This document shows, in pieces, positions 18,580-26,390 of a stretch of DNA of 64,000 bases (position 1 is the first letter of the stretch; each line of letters starts with the position of its first letter). This DNA is from Streptomyces sp. SLBN-118 (GTDB lineage: Bacteria; Actinomycetota; Actinomycetes; Streptomycetales; Streptomycetaceae): positions 2,108,001-2,172,000 of the forward strand of contig NZ_VFNP01000002.1 in the NCBI RefSeq assembly GCF_006715635.1. Reading direction: 5' to 3'. The position numbers and the translations under genes are program-made. The notes beneath the pieces were generated by a model that worked only from the letters and a program-made list of their open reading frames with translations, was not told the DNA's origin and did not search any database.

Positions 18580-18842
18580 ATGCGGATGCTCGCAACGAAG
18601 GCCGCGAAGGCGGCGGGCGTGACGGTGAAGGCGGGGCCGTCGGGGTTCTTGGAGTCGCGGACGGCGATACGACAGGGCTGGGCGGCGACCTCGATGCACT
18701 CGCCGCCGGTGTTTCCGCTGTACGTCGACTTATGCCAGGCGGCGGCGCCGAGGGGGGCGCACTCGACGCAGTCGCCGCCGGTATTTCCGCTGTAACTGGA
18801 CCTACGCCACCGCGCGCCCGTCAGGTCCTGGCTGGTGCCCAT
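18576..18842 (-). CDS. DUF397 protein
   Basis: 88 residues. It contains two copies of the DUF397 core (WRRSSYSGNTGGDCVECA at ~12-29 and WHKSTYSGNTGGECIEVA at ~36-53) and ends RDSKNPDGPAFTVTPAAFAAFVAS, all typical of the family. DUF397 proteins are regularly encoded with an XRE/DUF5753 regulator and an RsbW-like ATPase in Streptomyces. Here it overlaps the end of the XRE gene by 41 bases, and the ATPase is divergent 2 genes away. Function is not established; inhibitor or modulator of the XRE partner is the usual idea. Confidence 0.9.
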   Translation of the reverse strand: MGTSQDLTGARWRRSSYSGNTGGDCVECAPLGAAAWHKSTYSGNTGGECIEVAAQPCRIAVRDSKNPDGPAFTVTPAAFAAFVASIRI

Positions 18843-19650
18843 AACGTTCCTCCATTACGCGGGTGATCAGTGCCGCTGAATCCTCTACGGAGAGGGCAGC
18901 GGCCTGCACGTGAGCGTAACGAAGCGCGGCTTCCTTGACGGTGTCGGGGTTGGCGGTCATGTGCCCCGAGATGAGGTCCTCCGTGTAGACGAGGTCCGGA
19001 TCGTCGTCGAACCGCAAGGTATTGAACGAACCAATCAGGCTTGCGTGTTCGCCGGCCGCGAAGGGCAGCACCTGGATCCTCACCCAGCGTTTCTCGCGGA
19101 GACTCAACAAGTGGGCGAGTTGGTTCCGCATGACTTCTGGGCCGCCGATCGGCCGATACAGTGCTGCCTCATCCAGTACCACCCAGACCATCGGTGGATG
19201 CTCCCGGCCCAGGATCCGATGTCGCTCCATCCGAGCCGCCACCAACTCGTCCAGGCTTCCTGGCAGCCCCGTCGCAAGCACCGCCCGGGCGTAGTCCTTC
19301 GTCTGCAGCAAGCCGTACACCAACTGCGCCTGATACGTGGAGATGTACGCCGCTTTCGCCTCCATCTCGGCGTACGGCTGGAACCAGCTCGGCAACTGGC
19401 TGCGCAGCACCAGCCCCACCAGCCGCGAGAACACCCCGCCCGTCCCCAGCGCCGCGTCCACCCGTTCCGAGAAGTCCCGCGTCGGCACCTTTCTCGCCGT
19501 CTCGATCTGGCCGATCAGCGAGGCCGTACAGAAGACACTGACGCCCAGCTCGCCCTGCTTCAGCCCGGCATCCTCTCTCAGGCGCCGCAATTCGGAGCCG
19601 TAGTAGTCCAGCGGCGATGCGCTGGGATCGAGATCGCGGATGTTGACCAC
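18802..19650 (-). CDS. XRE-family regulator with DUF5753 domain
   Basis: 282 residues. An N-terminal helix-turn-helix (LRRLREDAGLKQGELGVSVFCTASLIGQIETARKVPTRDF, residues ~21-63) is followed by the DUF5753 domain (QLVYGLLQTKDYARAVL, RMERHRIL, WVVLDEAALYRPIGG, VRIQVLPFAAGEHASLIGSF). Members of this family pair with DUF397 proteins and affect development or antibiotic production in Streptomyces. It overlaps the DUF397 gene and is divergent from the ATPase gene. Confidence 0.92.
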   Translation of the reverse strand: MVNIRDLDPSASPLDYYGSELRRLREDAGLKQGELGVSVFCTASLIGQIETARKVPTRDFSERVDAALGTGGVFSRLVGLVLRSQLPSWFQPYAEMEAKAAYISTYQAQLVYGLLQTKDYARAVLATGLPGSLDELVAARMERHRILGREHPPMVWVVLDEAALYRPIGGPEVMRNQLAHLLSLREKRWVRIQVLPFAAGEHASLIGSFNTLRFDDDPDLVYTEDLISGHMTANPDTVKEAALRYAHVQAAALSVEDSAALITRVMEERYGHQPGPDGRAVA

Positions 19651-19734
19651 GCGGCGGTCACCCCCAAGCTCACGCCTCGCGGCGTTCGTTTCCAGTCGTA
19701 GCCGACAGTAACCGGGTCACCGCACCCTGGTGAC

Positions 19735-20154
19735 ATGAATCACGTAACTGACTGCCCACCAGCGGAAATCAGCGAGAGCTACCGCGCGGGCTTCACCCTC
19801 GGTGAGCACTCGGCGCGGCATCTGCGGCGCATCCTGCGGGCGTTCCTGACCCGCTGGGAGATGCCGGGCCTGAGCGACGCCGCCGAGCTGGCGCTGACCG
19901 AGCTGGTCGCCAATGTGGTGCGGCATGTGCCCGGCAGGCGGTGCACGCTGCTCATCCTGCGGCGGCCGGACGGGCTGCGGGTAGAGGTCGGGGACGAGCA
20001 CCCGCGCTGTCCCCGCCCGGTGCGCCCCGGGTGCGGAGGCGACGAGCTCGACGAGGGCGGGCGCGGGCTGATGCTCGTCGAGGCGGTGACCGACCGCTGG
20101 GGTGTGATCCCGGTGCCGGGCGGCAAGACGATGTGGTTCGAGTGCGACGCGTGA
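19735..20154 (+). CDS. RsbW-like ATP-binding protein (anti-sigma type HATPase)
   Basis: 139 residues. A single GHKL ATPase domain: N-box ELALTELVANVVRHVPG, G1 box LRVEVGDEHP, G2 box GRGLMLVEAVTDRWGV and a terminal GKTMWFEC. It is the size of stand-alone Streptomyces regulators that accompany XRE/DUF397 pairs. It is divergent from that pair, with an 84-base shared promoter region, completing the common three-gene module. Confidence 0.9.
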   Translation: MNHVTDCPPAEISESYRAGFTLGEHSARHLRRILRAFLTRWEMPGLSDAAELALTELVANVVRHVPGRRCTLLILRRPDGLRVEVGDEHPRCPRPVRPGCGGDELDEGGRGLMLVEAVTDRWGVIPVPGGKTMWFECDA

Positions 20155-20196
20155 GGCACGATGGGCGGCCGGACACCCGTACGACCAGGAGGAACC

Positions 20197-20847
20197 ATGG
20201 CCGCCGCGCCCAAGCCGGAGACCCTCGCCGCCTTCGAGGCCGCCAAGGGCTTCATGCCGGTGGGGGAAGGGCTAGCCCTGTACGCCGCGGCCGCCGAGGC
20301 GGGCGGACTTGGCCTCCCGCTCCTTGAGGTGGGCACGTACTGCGGGCGCTCGACGATCCTGCTCGCCGACGCCGCGCGTGAGGCGGGCACGACGGCCGTC
20401 ACGGTCGACCACCACCGGGGCAGCGAGGAACAGCAGCCTGGCTGGGACTACCACGACCCCGAGACCGTGGACCCGGAGGTCGGCCGTATGGACACGCTTC
20501 CCACCTTCCGCCGCACTCTGCACAGGGCCGGTCTTGAGGACCACGTCATCGCGGTCGTGGGCCGGTCGCCGCAGGTTGCGAAGGTGTGGGGTTCGCCACT
20601 TGGCCTGGTCTTCATCGACGGCGGGCACACCGACGAGCACGCGGCGGGGGACTACGAGGGCTGGGCGCCGCATGTCGCCGAGGGCGGCCTGCTGGTGATC
20701 CACGACGTGTTCCCCGACCCGGTCGACGAGTGGACCGGCCAGGCGCCGTACCGGGTGTACCTGCGGGCACTCGCGTCCGGGGCGTTCACGGAGGTCTCGG
20801 TGACGGACTCGCTGCGCGTCCTGCGTCGTACCGGGCCTGGGATCTGA
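20197..20847 (+). CDS. Class I SAM-dependent methyltransferase (Methyltransf_24)
   Basis: 216 residues. I chose the ATG at 20197 because it follows a strong AGGAGGA site; the frame is open further upstream. Motif I is LLEVGTYCGRSTILLAD, motif II-like LVFIDGGHTDEHAAGDYEGW and motif III GGLLVIHDVFPDP. The GGHTDEHA and HDVF blocks are typical of Methyltransf_24 O-methyltransferase-like enzymes. It lies 42 bases after the ATPase gene; the substrate is unknown. Confidence 0.85.
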   Translation: MAAAPKPETLAAFEAAKGFMPVGEGLALYAAAAEAGGLGLPLLEVGTYCGRSTILLADAAREAGTTAVTVDHHRGSEEQQPGWDYHDPETVDPEVGRMDTLPTFRRTLHRAGLEDHVIAVVGRSPQVAKVWGSPLGLVFIDGGHTDEHAAGDYEGWAPHVAEGGLLVIHDVFPDPVDEWTGQAPYRVYLRALASGAFTEVSVTDSLRVLRRTGPGI

Positions 20848-20868
20848 GGCCCAGCTAGCATCGCGAGC

Positions 20869-21825
20869 GTGTCGTACGACGAGAACCAGCCTTCTGCCCG
20901 GCCGCGCCGTAGCGGCCGGGGCAATCTCATCATCGCGATCGCCGCGCTGGTGCCGACCGCCCTGGCGGGGTGGCTGGTGTGGCAGACGATGAGCGGCCCG
21001 GAGGAGAACGAGCCACCGAAGGCGCTGCCGCTGCCGAGCACGCCGACGACCGCGGGCAAGCCGGGCGGCCCGACGGCCACCGCGCCCTCCCCCGGCACCT
21101 CGCCGTCGACGTCGCCCTCGAAGCCTTCGGGCGGGAAGAACGGCGCGACGGGGCCGCTGTCCGGAAAGGTCGTGGTCGTCGACCCGGGGCACAATCCCGG
21201 CAATTTCCAGCACACGAGCGAGATCAACAAGCTCGTGGACATCGGAACCAATCGCAAGGAATGCGACACGACGGGCACGGCTACCGTTGACGGCTACACC
21301 GAGGCCGAATTCACCCGCGATGTTTCACAGCGTCTTCGCAGGCTGCTGGAAAAGCAGGGCGCAACGGTTCAATTCACCCATGACAACGACCGGGCGTTCG
21401 GACCCTGCGTCGACGAGCGCGCCCGGATCGGCAACAAGGCCAAGGCCGACGCCGTCGTCTCCGTCCACGCGGACGGCGCGTCCGTCGGCGACCGCGGCTT
21501 CCATGTCATCCTTCCCGCCCTGGTCAAGGCGGGTGCCGCGGACACAACGAACATCGTGGGCCCTTCGCGTGAACTGGGGACAAGGATCGCCGGACGGTTC
21601 GTACGGGCGACCGGCAGCGCACCCTCCAACTACATCGGCGACGGTACCGGGTTGGATGTGCGCAAGGATCTCGGCGGCCTCAATCTGTCCACCGTGCCCA
21701 AGGTGTTCATCGAATGCGGCAATATGCGCGACCCGAAGGATGCCGCCCTGCTGAAAGACTCGGAGTGGCGCCAACTGGCTGCTCAGGGAATGGCGGACGG
21801 CATCGCCGGCTACCTCCAGGGGTAA
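20869..21825 (+). CDS. N-acetylmuramoyl-L-alanine amidase (Amidase_3), membrane-anchored
   Basis: 318 residues from a GTG. Cytoplasmic N-terminus, then a transmembrane anchor (NLIIAIAALVPTALAGWLVW, ~19-38), a Pro/Thr/Ser linker (~48-95) and an Amidase_3 domain (~98-318). Zinc-binding and catalytic signatures are visible: VVVDPGHNPGN (His), YTEAEFTRDV (Glu), VSVHADGA (His) and VFIECGNMRDPKDA (catalytic Glu). It hydrolyses the bond between MurNAc and the stem peptide, acting outside the membrane. Confidence 0.9.
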   Translation: MSYDENQPSARPRRSGRGNLIIAIAALVPTALAGWLVWQTMSGPEENEPPKALPLPSTPTTAGKPGGPTATAPSPGTSPSTSPSKPSGGKNGATGPLSGKVVVVDPGHNPGNFQHTSEINKLVDIGTNRKECDTTGTATVDGYTEAEFTRDVSQRLRRLLEKQGATVQFTHDNDRAFGPCVDERARIGNKAKADAVVSVHADGASVGDRGFHVILPALVKAGAADTTNIVGPSRELGTRIAGRFVRATGSAPSNYIGDGTGLDVRKDLGGLNLSTVPKVFIECGNMRDPKDAALLKDSEWRQLAAQGMADGIAGYLQG

Positions 21826-21972
21826 CTGCGATACCCGGCAGACGGCCGCATCGGGCAGACGATACATTCACCTTTACGATGGGGAGCCACCCCCGCGCTC
21901 CGCGCCGTGCACACCGCCGTACCGGCGGCAGCGACGACCGCCCCGATGAGACGACCGACGAAGGACTTTTAC

Positions 21973-22800
21973 GTGAACATCCGCTCCCTCACTCGAGGCG
22001 ATGGCGTGGTGATCGGAGCAGCGGTGTTGCTGTTCATCGCCTCGTTCCTCGACACGTTCGACTGCTCCGGTTCCAACTGCGACGACGTGCCGACCGCCTG
22101 GGACAACGGGTCCCTGCTCCTGGGTGTCTACTTGGCGGGCATCATCGGCGCGGCACTGATCGTCGTTTCGCGCGGGCTGCCGCAGCCGCCGAAGGTCATC
22201 GGTCTCGACCTCGGCCAGCTCGGTGTCGCCATGGCGCTCTTCACGGCATGGAGCTCGCTCGGCGCGATCTTCGACCCGGCGGGCTCACTCGACGTCGGCA
22301 GCAGCATCGACGCGGGCACCGGCCTCATCCTCGGCTTCATCGCGGCGCTCGCGCTCGCGGCCGGCGCGGTCTGCTCGCTGCTCGTCCCGGCGTTCAAGGC
22401 GCCGCTCATGGGCGCCCCGAAGCCTCCGGCGACTCCGTACGGCGCGCAGCAGGGCGTTCCCGGAGCCGGCTACGGCTACCCGGGCGCCCAGCAGCAGCCC
22501 TACGGCGCTCAGCCGGGTCACCCCCAGCCCTACAGCGGCCAGCCGCAGCCGGGTCAGCAGCAGCCGGCTCCGGCCGCGCCGCAGCAGGCGGGCGCTCCGT
22601 CCGACTTCACGCCGTTCTGGTTCGCGGTGCCGGTGGCCCGTCCACTGTTCGGCGAGGACGGTTCGCCGAGCCCGATCGCCGAACTGGCGCCCGGCACGTG
22701 GTACCTCGCGGTCGAGCAGCGCGGTCCGGGCCTGGTGGCCCAGACGCAGGACGGCCGCCGGGGTGTCCTTCAGGACACGAGCGGCATCCAGCGCGGCTGA
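21973..22800 (+). CDS. Tetraspanning membrane protein with Gln/Pro/Gly-rich domain, function unknown
   Basis: 275 residues. The GTG at 21973 follows AAGGAC at a good distance; the frame is open to 21907 but earlier starts lack such a site. Four transmembrane helices lie within ~10-140, with a short CSGSNCDD loop between the first two. A low-complexity cytoplasmic segment (~150-205, repeats of YGAQQ, GYPGAQQQPYGAQPGHPQPY) follows, then a compact C-terminal domain (FWFAVPVARPLFGED, WYLAVEQRGPGLVAQTQDGRRGVLQD) resembling the SH3-like tails of other actinobacterial proteins. I do not recognise a specific function. Confidence 0.8.
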   Translation: MNIRSLTRGDGVVIGAAVLLFIASFLDTFDCSGSNCDDVPTAWDNGSLLLGVYLAGIIGAALIVVSRGLPQPPKVIGLDLGQLGVAMALFTAWSSLGAIFDPAGSLDVGSSIDAGTGLILGFIAALALAAGAVCSLLVPAFKAPLMGAPKPPATPYGAQQGVPGAGYGYPGAQQQPYGAQPGHPQPYSGQPQPGQQQPAPAAPQQAGAPSDFTPFWFAVPVARPLFGEDGSPSPIAELAPGTWYLAVEQRGPGLVAQTQDGRRGVLQDTSGIQRG

Positions 22801-22819
22801 TCTCGCGCGCCGGTCGAGC

Positions 22820-22851
22820 ACGGCCCCTCGCCCTTCCGGGCGAGGGGCCGT
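22820..22851 (+). terminator. Strong hairpin terminator after the membrane protein gene
   Basis: A 14-bp perfect stem (ACGGCCCCTCGCCC / GGGCGAGGGGCCGT) with a TTCC loop, 19 bases after the stop codon at 22800 and before the promoter of the LLM gene. Confidence 0.75.
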
Positions 22852-22872
22852 TGTCGTACAGTCCGGCGTGAC

Positions 22873-22887
22873 CTGACATACCGTCAG
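22873..22887. promoter_or_regulatory. CTGAC-N5-GTCAG palindrome upstream of the LLM/F420 gene
   Basis: CTGAC-ATACC-GTCAG ends 11 bases before the ATG at 22899. It has the same arms and spacer length as the site at 18565-18579 near fadE34, suggesting a shared regulator. Confidence 0.35.
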
Positions 22888-22898
22888 AAGGGATCGCC

Positions 22899-23909
22899 AT
22901 GCGACTCGGCCTCGCACTCGGCTACTGGGGCCGCGGCCCCGACCCCGCGCATCTGGAACTCGCCCGCGAGGCCGAACGCCTCGGCTACGACTCCGTGTGG
23001 ACGGCGGAGGCCTGGGGCTCCGACGCCTTCACCCCGCTCACCTGGATCGCCGCGCACACCTCCCGGATCCGCCTCGGCACTGCGGTCGCGCAGATGGCCG
23101 CCCGCACGCCGACGGCCACCGCCATGCACGCGCTCACCCTCGACCATCTCTCCGGCGGCCGGATGATGCTCGGGCTCGGTCTGTCGGGACCGCAGGTCGT
23201 GGAGGGCTGGTACGGGCGTCCATTCCCCAAGAGCCCACTGACGGCGACCCGCGAGTACGTCGACGTCATCCGCCAAGTGCTGCGGCGCGAGGCGCCCGTT
23301 GAGCTTGCGGGCCGCTACAACTCCCATCCGTACCGCGGCGACGACGCCACCGGCATCGGCAAGCCCCTCAAGCCGATCACGCATCCCCTGCGCGCCTCAC
23401 TGCCGCTGCTGCTCGGCGCCGAGGGCCCGAAGAACATCGCCCAGACGACGCGCATCGCCGACGGCTGGCTCCCGCTGTACTGGTCCCCGCTGCGGACGGA
23501 CGTGTACGAAGCCTCGCTCACCGACCTTCCGGAAGGCTTCCTGATCGCCCCCATGGCCCGCGCCAAGGTCTGCGACGACGTCGCCGAAGGACTGCTGCCC
23601 GTCAAGGCGATGCTCGGCTTCTACATCGGCGGCATGGGCCATGCGGCCCGTAACTTCCACGCCGACCTGATGGCGCGCATGGGATACGAGTCGCAGGCCC
23701 GGCACATCCAGCAACTGTTCGCCGAAGGCCGCCGGGAAGAGGCCGTGCTGGCGGTGCCCGACGCCTTCGCCGACGAGATCTCCCTCGTCGGACCGCGCGG
23801 CCGGATCGCTGAGCGGCTGGAACTGTGGCGCAAGGGCCCGGTCACGGACTTGCTGGTGACCGCGCCGGACCCTCAGACGCTGCGAGTGCTGGCCGAGCTC
23901 AACTCGTAG
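22899..23909 (+). CDS. LLM-class F420-dependent oxidoreductase (Rv3520c-like)
   Basis: 336 residues; the ATG follows an AAGGGA site. Luciferase-like TIM barrel: MRLGLALGYWGRGPDPAHLELAREAERLGYDSVWTAEAWGSDAF at the start, RIRLGTAVAQMAARTP and LDHLSGGRMMLGLGLSGPQVVEGWYG, all typical of the F420-dependent subgroup. It resembles mycobacterial Rv3520c, which belongs to the cholesterol/KstR gene set; its reaction is not known. The upstream region holds a CTGAC-N5-GTCAG palindrome but no KstR-type box. It is monocistronic, bounded by a terminator on its left. Confidence 0.88.
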   Translation: MRLGLALGYWGRGPDPAHLELAREAERLGYDSVWTAEAWGSDAFTPLTWIAAHTSRIRLGTAVAQMAARTPTATAMHALTLDHLSGGRMMLGLGLSGPQVVEGWYGRPFPKSPLTATREYVDVIRQVLRREAPVELAGRYNSHPYRGDDATGIGKPLKPITHPLRASLPLLLGAEGPKNIAQTTRIADGWLPLYWSPLRTDVYEASLTDLPEGFLIAPMARAKVCDDVAEGLLPVKAMLGFYIGGMGHAARNFHADLMARMGYESQARHIQQLFAEGRREEAVLAVPDAFADEISLVGPRGRIAERLELWRKGPVTDLLVTAPDPQTLRVLAELNS

Positions 23910-23963
23910 CTGAACACCAGTCGGTGACTGTCCAGGTTTCACACACTCACAAGCGGCAACCCG

Positions 23964-24260
23964 ATGTGTATGAGCCTTAGTCGTCGAAACGGAACGCTGC
24001 AGGCTGCGAAGGTCATCACCATCGTGGCCGATGTCATGGCCGTCATACTCGGCCTCTGGATCCTGATGTACCTACTGGACGCCAACCGCGCCAACGACCT
24101 GGTGAGCTTCATCCAGGACACCGCCCGCTGGCTGGCCGGCTGGTCCTACGACCTGTTCACGTTCGACGAGGCGTGGGCGCGGGTCGTCGCCGGGTACGGG
24201 CTGGCGGCGGTGGTGTACCTGTTCGTGGGCCACGCGGTGGCGGGTCGCCTGCGGAGGTAG
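23964..24260 (+). CDS. Small two-helix membrane protein, unknown
   Basis: 98 residues (or 96 from the ATG at 23970). Two hydrophobic helices: VADVMAVILGLWILMYLLDA (~22-41) and VVAGYGLAAVVYLFVGHAVAG (~74-94), joined by an amphipathic segment with several Trp and Asp (DTARWLAGWSYDLFTFDEAW). The family occurs in other Streptomyces as a short hypothetical membrane protein. No function can be assigned. It is convergent with the toroid protein gene and ends before a large bidirectional hairpin. Confidence 0.75.
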   Translation: MCMSLSRRNGTLQAAKVITIVADVMAVILGLWILMYLLDANRANDLVSFIQDTARWLAGWSYDLFTFDEAWARVVAGYGLAAVVYLFVGHAVAGRLRR

Positions 24261-24321
24261 TGGGGAGCGGGGGGGTGCCGCTGCGCGGGGCCTATTCTGG
24301 GGCTCCGCCCCAGACCCCGCG

Positions 24322-24388
24322 CCTCAATCGCCGGCGGGGCTGATGTGTGCGGCAAGGCCGCACACATCAGCCCCGCCGGCGATTGAGG
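24322..24388. terminator. Perfect 32-bp inverted repeat, bidirectional terminator
   Basis: Arms 24322-24353 and 24357-24388 are exact reverse complements (starting CCTCAATCGCCGGCGGGGCT) with a three-base AAG loop. It lies between two converging genes and would stop transcription from both sides. A GGCTCCGCCCCAGACCC block just upstream (24301-24317) is a common Streptomyces intergenic repeat. Confidence 0.85.
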
Positions 24389-24419
24389 ACACGCGCGAAG
24401 CGCGGCCACCAGTTCGGGG

Positions 24420-25490
24420 TTAGCAGCACCCCGGCGCAAGCCCCTTCGGCAGTCGCTCGCCGCCGAACACCGCAACCGTCGCCTCGTCTCCCCCGAGCGC
24501 CGCCACCGCCAGCAGCAGCGCACCGGCCGTCCACGTCGTGACCTCCTCCGGCCACACCGCCCGGTTGCCCTCGAAGACGTAACCCGTCCAGTACATCCCG
24601 CCCTCGGTCCGCAGGTGCTGCACGGACTGAAGGATCTCCAGCGCCCGGTCGGACTCCCCCATCACCCACAGCGCCAGGGCCAGTTCACAGCTCTCGCCGC
24701 CGGTCACCCACGGGTTGGGCAGCACACACCGCACGCCGAGGCCCGGCACCACGAAGTCGTCCCAGGACTCCTCGATACGGGACTTCGCCTCGGCGCCGGA
24801 CAGCGCGCCGCCGAGGACCGGGTAGTACCAGTCCATGGAGTAGTGGCTCTTGTCGAGGAAGCGCTCGGGGTGCCTGCGGATCGCATGCGCGAGCGCGCCC
24901 GCCGCGAGCTCCCAGTCCGGCTGCGGCTCCTCGCGTTCCTCGGCGATCGCCAGCGCGCACCGCAGCGCCTGGTGGACGGACGAACTGCCCGTCAGCAACG
25001 CGTCGTTGACCGGCGTGCCGTCCGCCTCGCGCTTCCAGCCGATCTGGCCGCCCGGCTGCTGGAGCTCCAGCACGAACTCGATCGCCGCGAACACGGCGGG
25101 CCACATCCGGTCGAGGAACGCCTCGTCCCCGGTGGCCAGATAGTGGTGCCAGACGCCGACGGCGATGTACGCGCAGAAGTTGCTCTCGCGGCCGCGGTCG
25201 GTGGGGCGGCCGGCCTCGCCGTCGTGGTAGGCCGCGTACCAGGACCCGTCCGGGTTCTGATGCCGCAGCAGCCACTCGTACGCGCGGGCCGCGGCCTCGT
25301 GCTCACCGGCCGCGTCCAGCGCCATGGCCGCCTCGGTGTGGTCCCAGGGGTCGAGGTGGTGCCCCCTGAACCACGGGATCGCACCGTCCTCGCGCTGCAT
25401 CGCGCGTATGCCCGCGACCGTTTCGGCGGCCTGCTCGGCGGTGAGCACTCCGGGCAGGACGAGGTGTTCCGTACGCCCGACAGACGTCAC
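24420..25490 (-). CDS. Alpha/alpha-toroid protein (prenyltransferase/glucoamylase-like fold)
   Basis: 356 residues. The GTG at 25490 overlaps the stop of the methyltransferase gene (GTGA), so it is translationally coupled. Repeated helical-hairpin motifs are visible: REDGAIPWFRGHHLDPWDHTEAAMAL, HQNPDGSWYAAYHDGE, QQPGGQIGWKREADGTPVN, TEGGMYWTGYVFEGNRAVWPEEVTTWTAGALLLA. They resemble six-hairpin glycosidase or squalene-cyclase-type barrels. No DxDD or QW catalytic set of terpene cyclases is apparent. With a GT4 glycosyltransferase and a methyltransferase in the same operon it may process a glycolipid or polysaccharide (inference). There is no signal peptide. Confidence 0.8.
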   Translation of the reverse strand: MTSVGRTEHLVLPGVLTAEQAAETVAGIRAMQREDGAIPWFRGHHLDPWDHTEAAMALDAAGEHEAAARAYEWLLRHQNPDGSWYAAYHDGEAGRPTDRGRESNFCAYIAVGVWHHYLATGDEAFLDRMWPAVFAAIEFVLELQQPGGQIGWKREADGTPVNDALLTGSSSVHQALRCALAIAEEREEPQPDWELAAGALAHAIRRHPERFLDKSHYSMDWYYPVLGGALSGAEAKSRIEESWDDFVVPGLGVRCVLPNPWVTGGESCELALALWVMGESDRALEILQSVQHLRTEGGMYWTGYVFEGNRAVWPEEVTTWTAGALLLAVAALGGDEATVAVFGGERLPKGLAPGCC

Positions 25491-26221
25491 TTGGCAGCCA
25501 CCGCGGGCAGGTGCGGCTTGGTCGCGTACGCCACAAAGCTCTTGCCGACGACCGGGTTGAGCGCCTGTTCCGCGAGCCGCGTGACCAGCGGCTTCTTCAT
25601 GATGTCCCAGACGAGCAGCTTGTGGTACGCGCGGACCGGCAGCGCCTTGTCGTTGTCGACGCCGAACGCGCACTTGAGCCACCAGTACGGCGAGTGGAGC
25701 GCGTGCGCGTGGTGCGTGCCGTACGGCCTCAGACCGGCTTCCTTCATCCTGCCGAGCAGCTCGTCCGCCTTGTAGATGCGGATGTGGCCGCCCTCCACCT
25801 CGTGGTACGCGTCGCTGAGCGCCCAGCAGATCTTCTCGGGCCCGTAGCGGGGCACGGTGACGGCGATCCGTCCGCCGGGCTTCAGCACCCGGACCATCTC
25901 GGCGAGGACGCCCTTGTCGTCGGGGATGTGCTCCATGACCTCGGAGATGATCACGACGTCGAAGGACTCGTCGGGGAAGGGGAGGTTGAGTGCGTCGCCC
26001 TCCATGGCGGTGGCGGTGGCGCCCTCGGGAGCCTCACCGGCTTCCTTCATCGCGGCGAACCACTTGGCGACCTCGCGGATCTCCTCGCCGTTCTGGTCGA
26101 GGGCCACGACCTGGGCGCCGCGCCGGTAGCACTCGAACGCGTGCCGCCCGGCGCCACAGCCGAGGTCGAGCACGCGGTCGCCTGCGGCGAGCGGGAAGCG
26201 GGAGAAGTCGACGGTCAGCAC
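25487..26221 (-). CDS. Class I SAM-dependent methyltransferase (Methyltransf_11)
   Basis: 244 residues from the GTG at 26221, with AGGT 5 bases upstream. Motif I is RVLDLGCGAGRHAFECYRRGA, the acidic loop ALDQNGEE, motif IV FDVVIISEVMEHIPDDKGVLAEMVRVLKPGG. The C-terminal half has aromatic residues (HSPYWWLKCAFG) and amphipathic stretches, as in lipid or quinone methyltransferases; mycobacterial Rv0224c is similar in organisation. It is in an operon between the GT4 gene (169 bases upstream) and the toroid gene (overlap). Confidence 0.88.
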   Translation of the reverse strand: MLTVDFSRFPLAAGDRVLDLGCGAGRHAFECYRRGAQVVALDQNGEEIREVAKWFAAMKEAGEAPEGATATAMEGDALNLPFPDESFDVVIISEVMEHIPDDKGVLAEMVRVLKPGGRIAVTVPRYGPEKICWALSDAYHEVEGGHIRIYKADELLGRMKEAGLRPYGTHHAHALHSPYWWLKCAFGVDNDKALPVRAYHKLLVWDIMKKPLVTRLAEQALNPVVGKSFVAYATKPHLPAVAAK

Positions 26222-26390
26222 GTGGACCTGCTTTCGCGGTCGGGGGTGGTTCGAGTTGCCGGGGCGGTGGCCCGGCGGGCGGTGGCCGGGCAGGCCCGGA
26301 CCGTGGGCCGGCGGCCCGCGTCTGTGGCCGCGGAGCGGCCCGGAAGCCCGACCGCGGAGCGGGGAGGAGCAGCGGGGCGCCGGATCACCG

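Noticed and set aside
22391..22600. Tandem repeat array suggestive of CRISPR or minisatellite in the GYPGAQQQ region
   Set aside because: The repetitiveness comes from codons for a Gln/Pro/Gly-rich protein segment; repeat units and spacings are irregular.
24420..25490. Squalene-hopene or terpene cyclase
   Set aside because: Toroid repeats are present but no DxDD acid motif or regular QW motifs, and the protein is only 356 residues.
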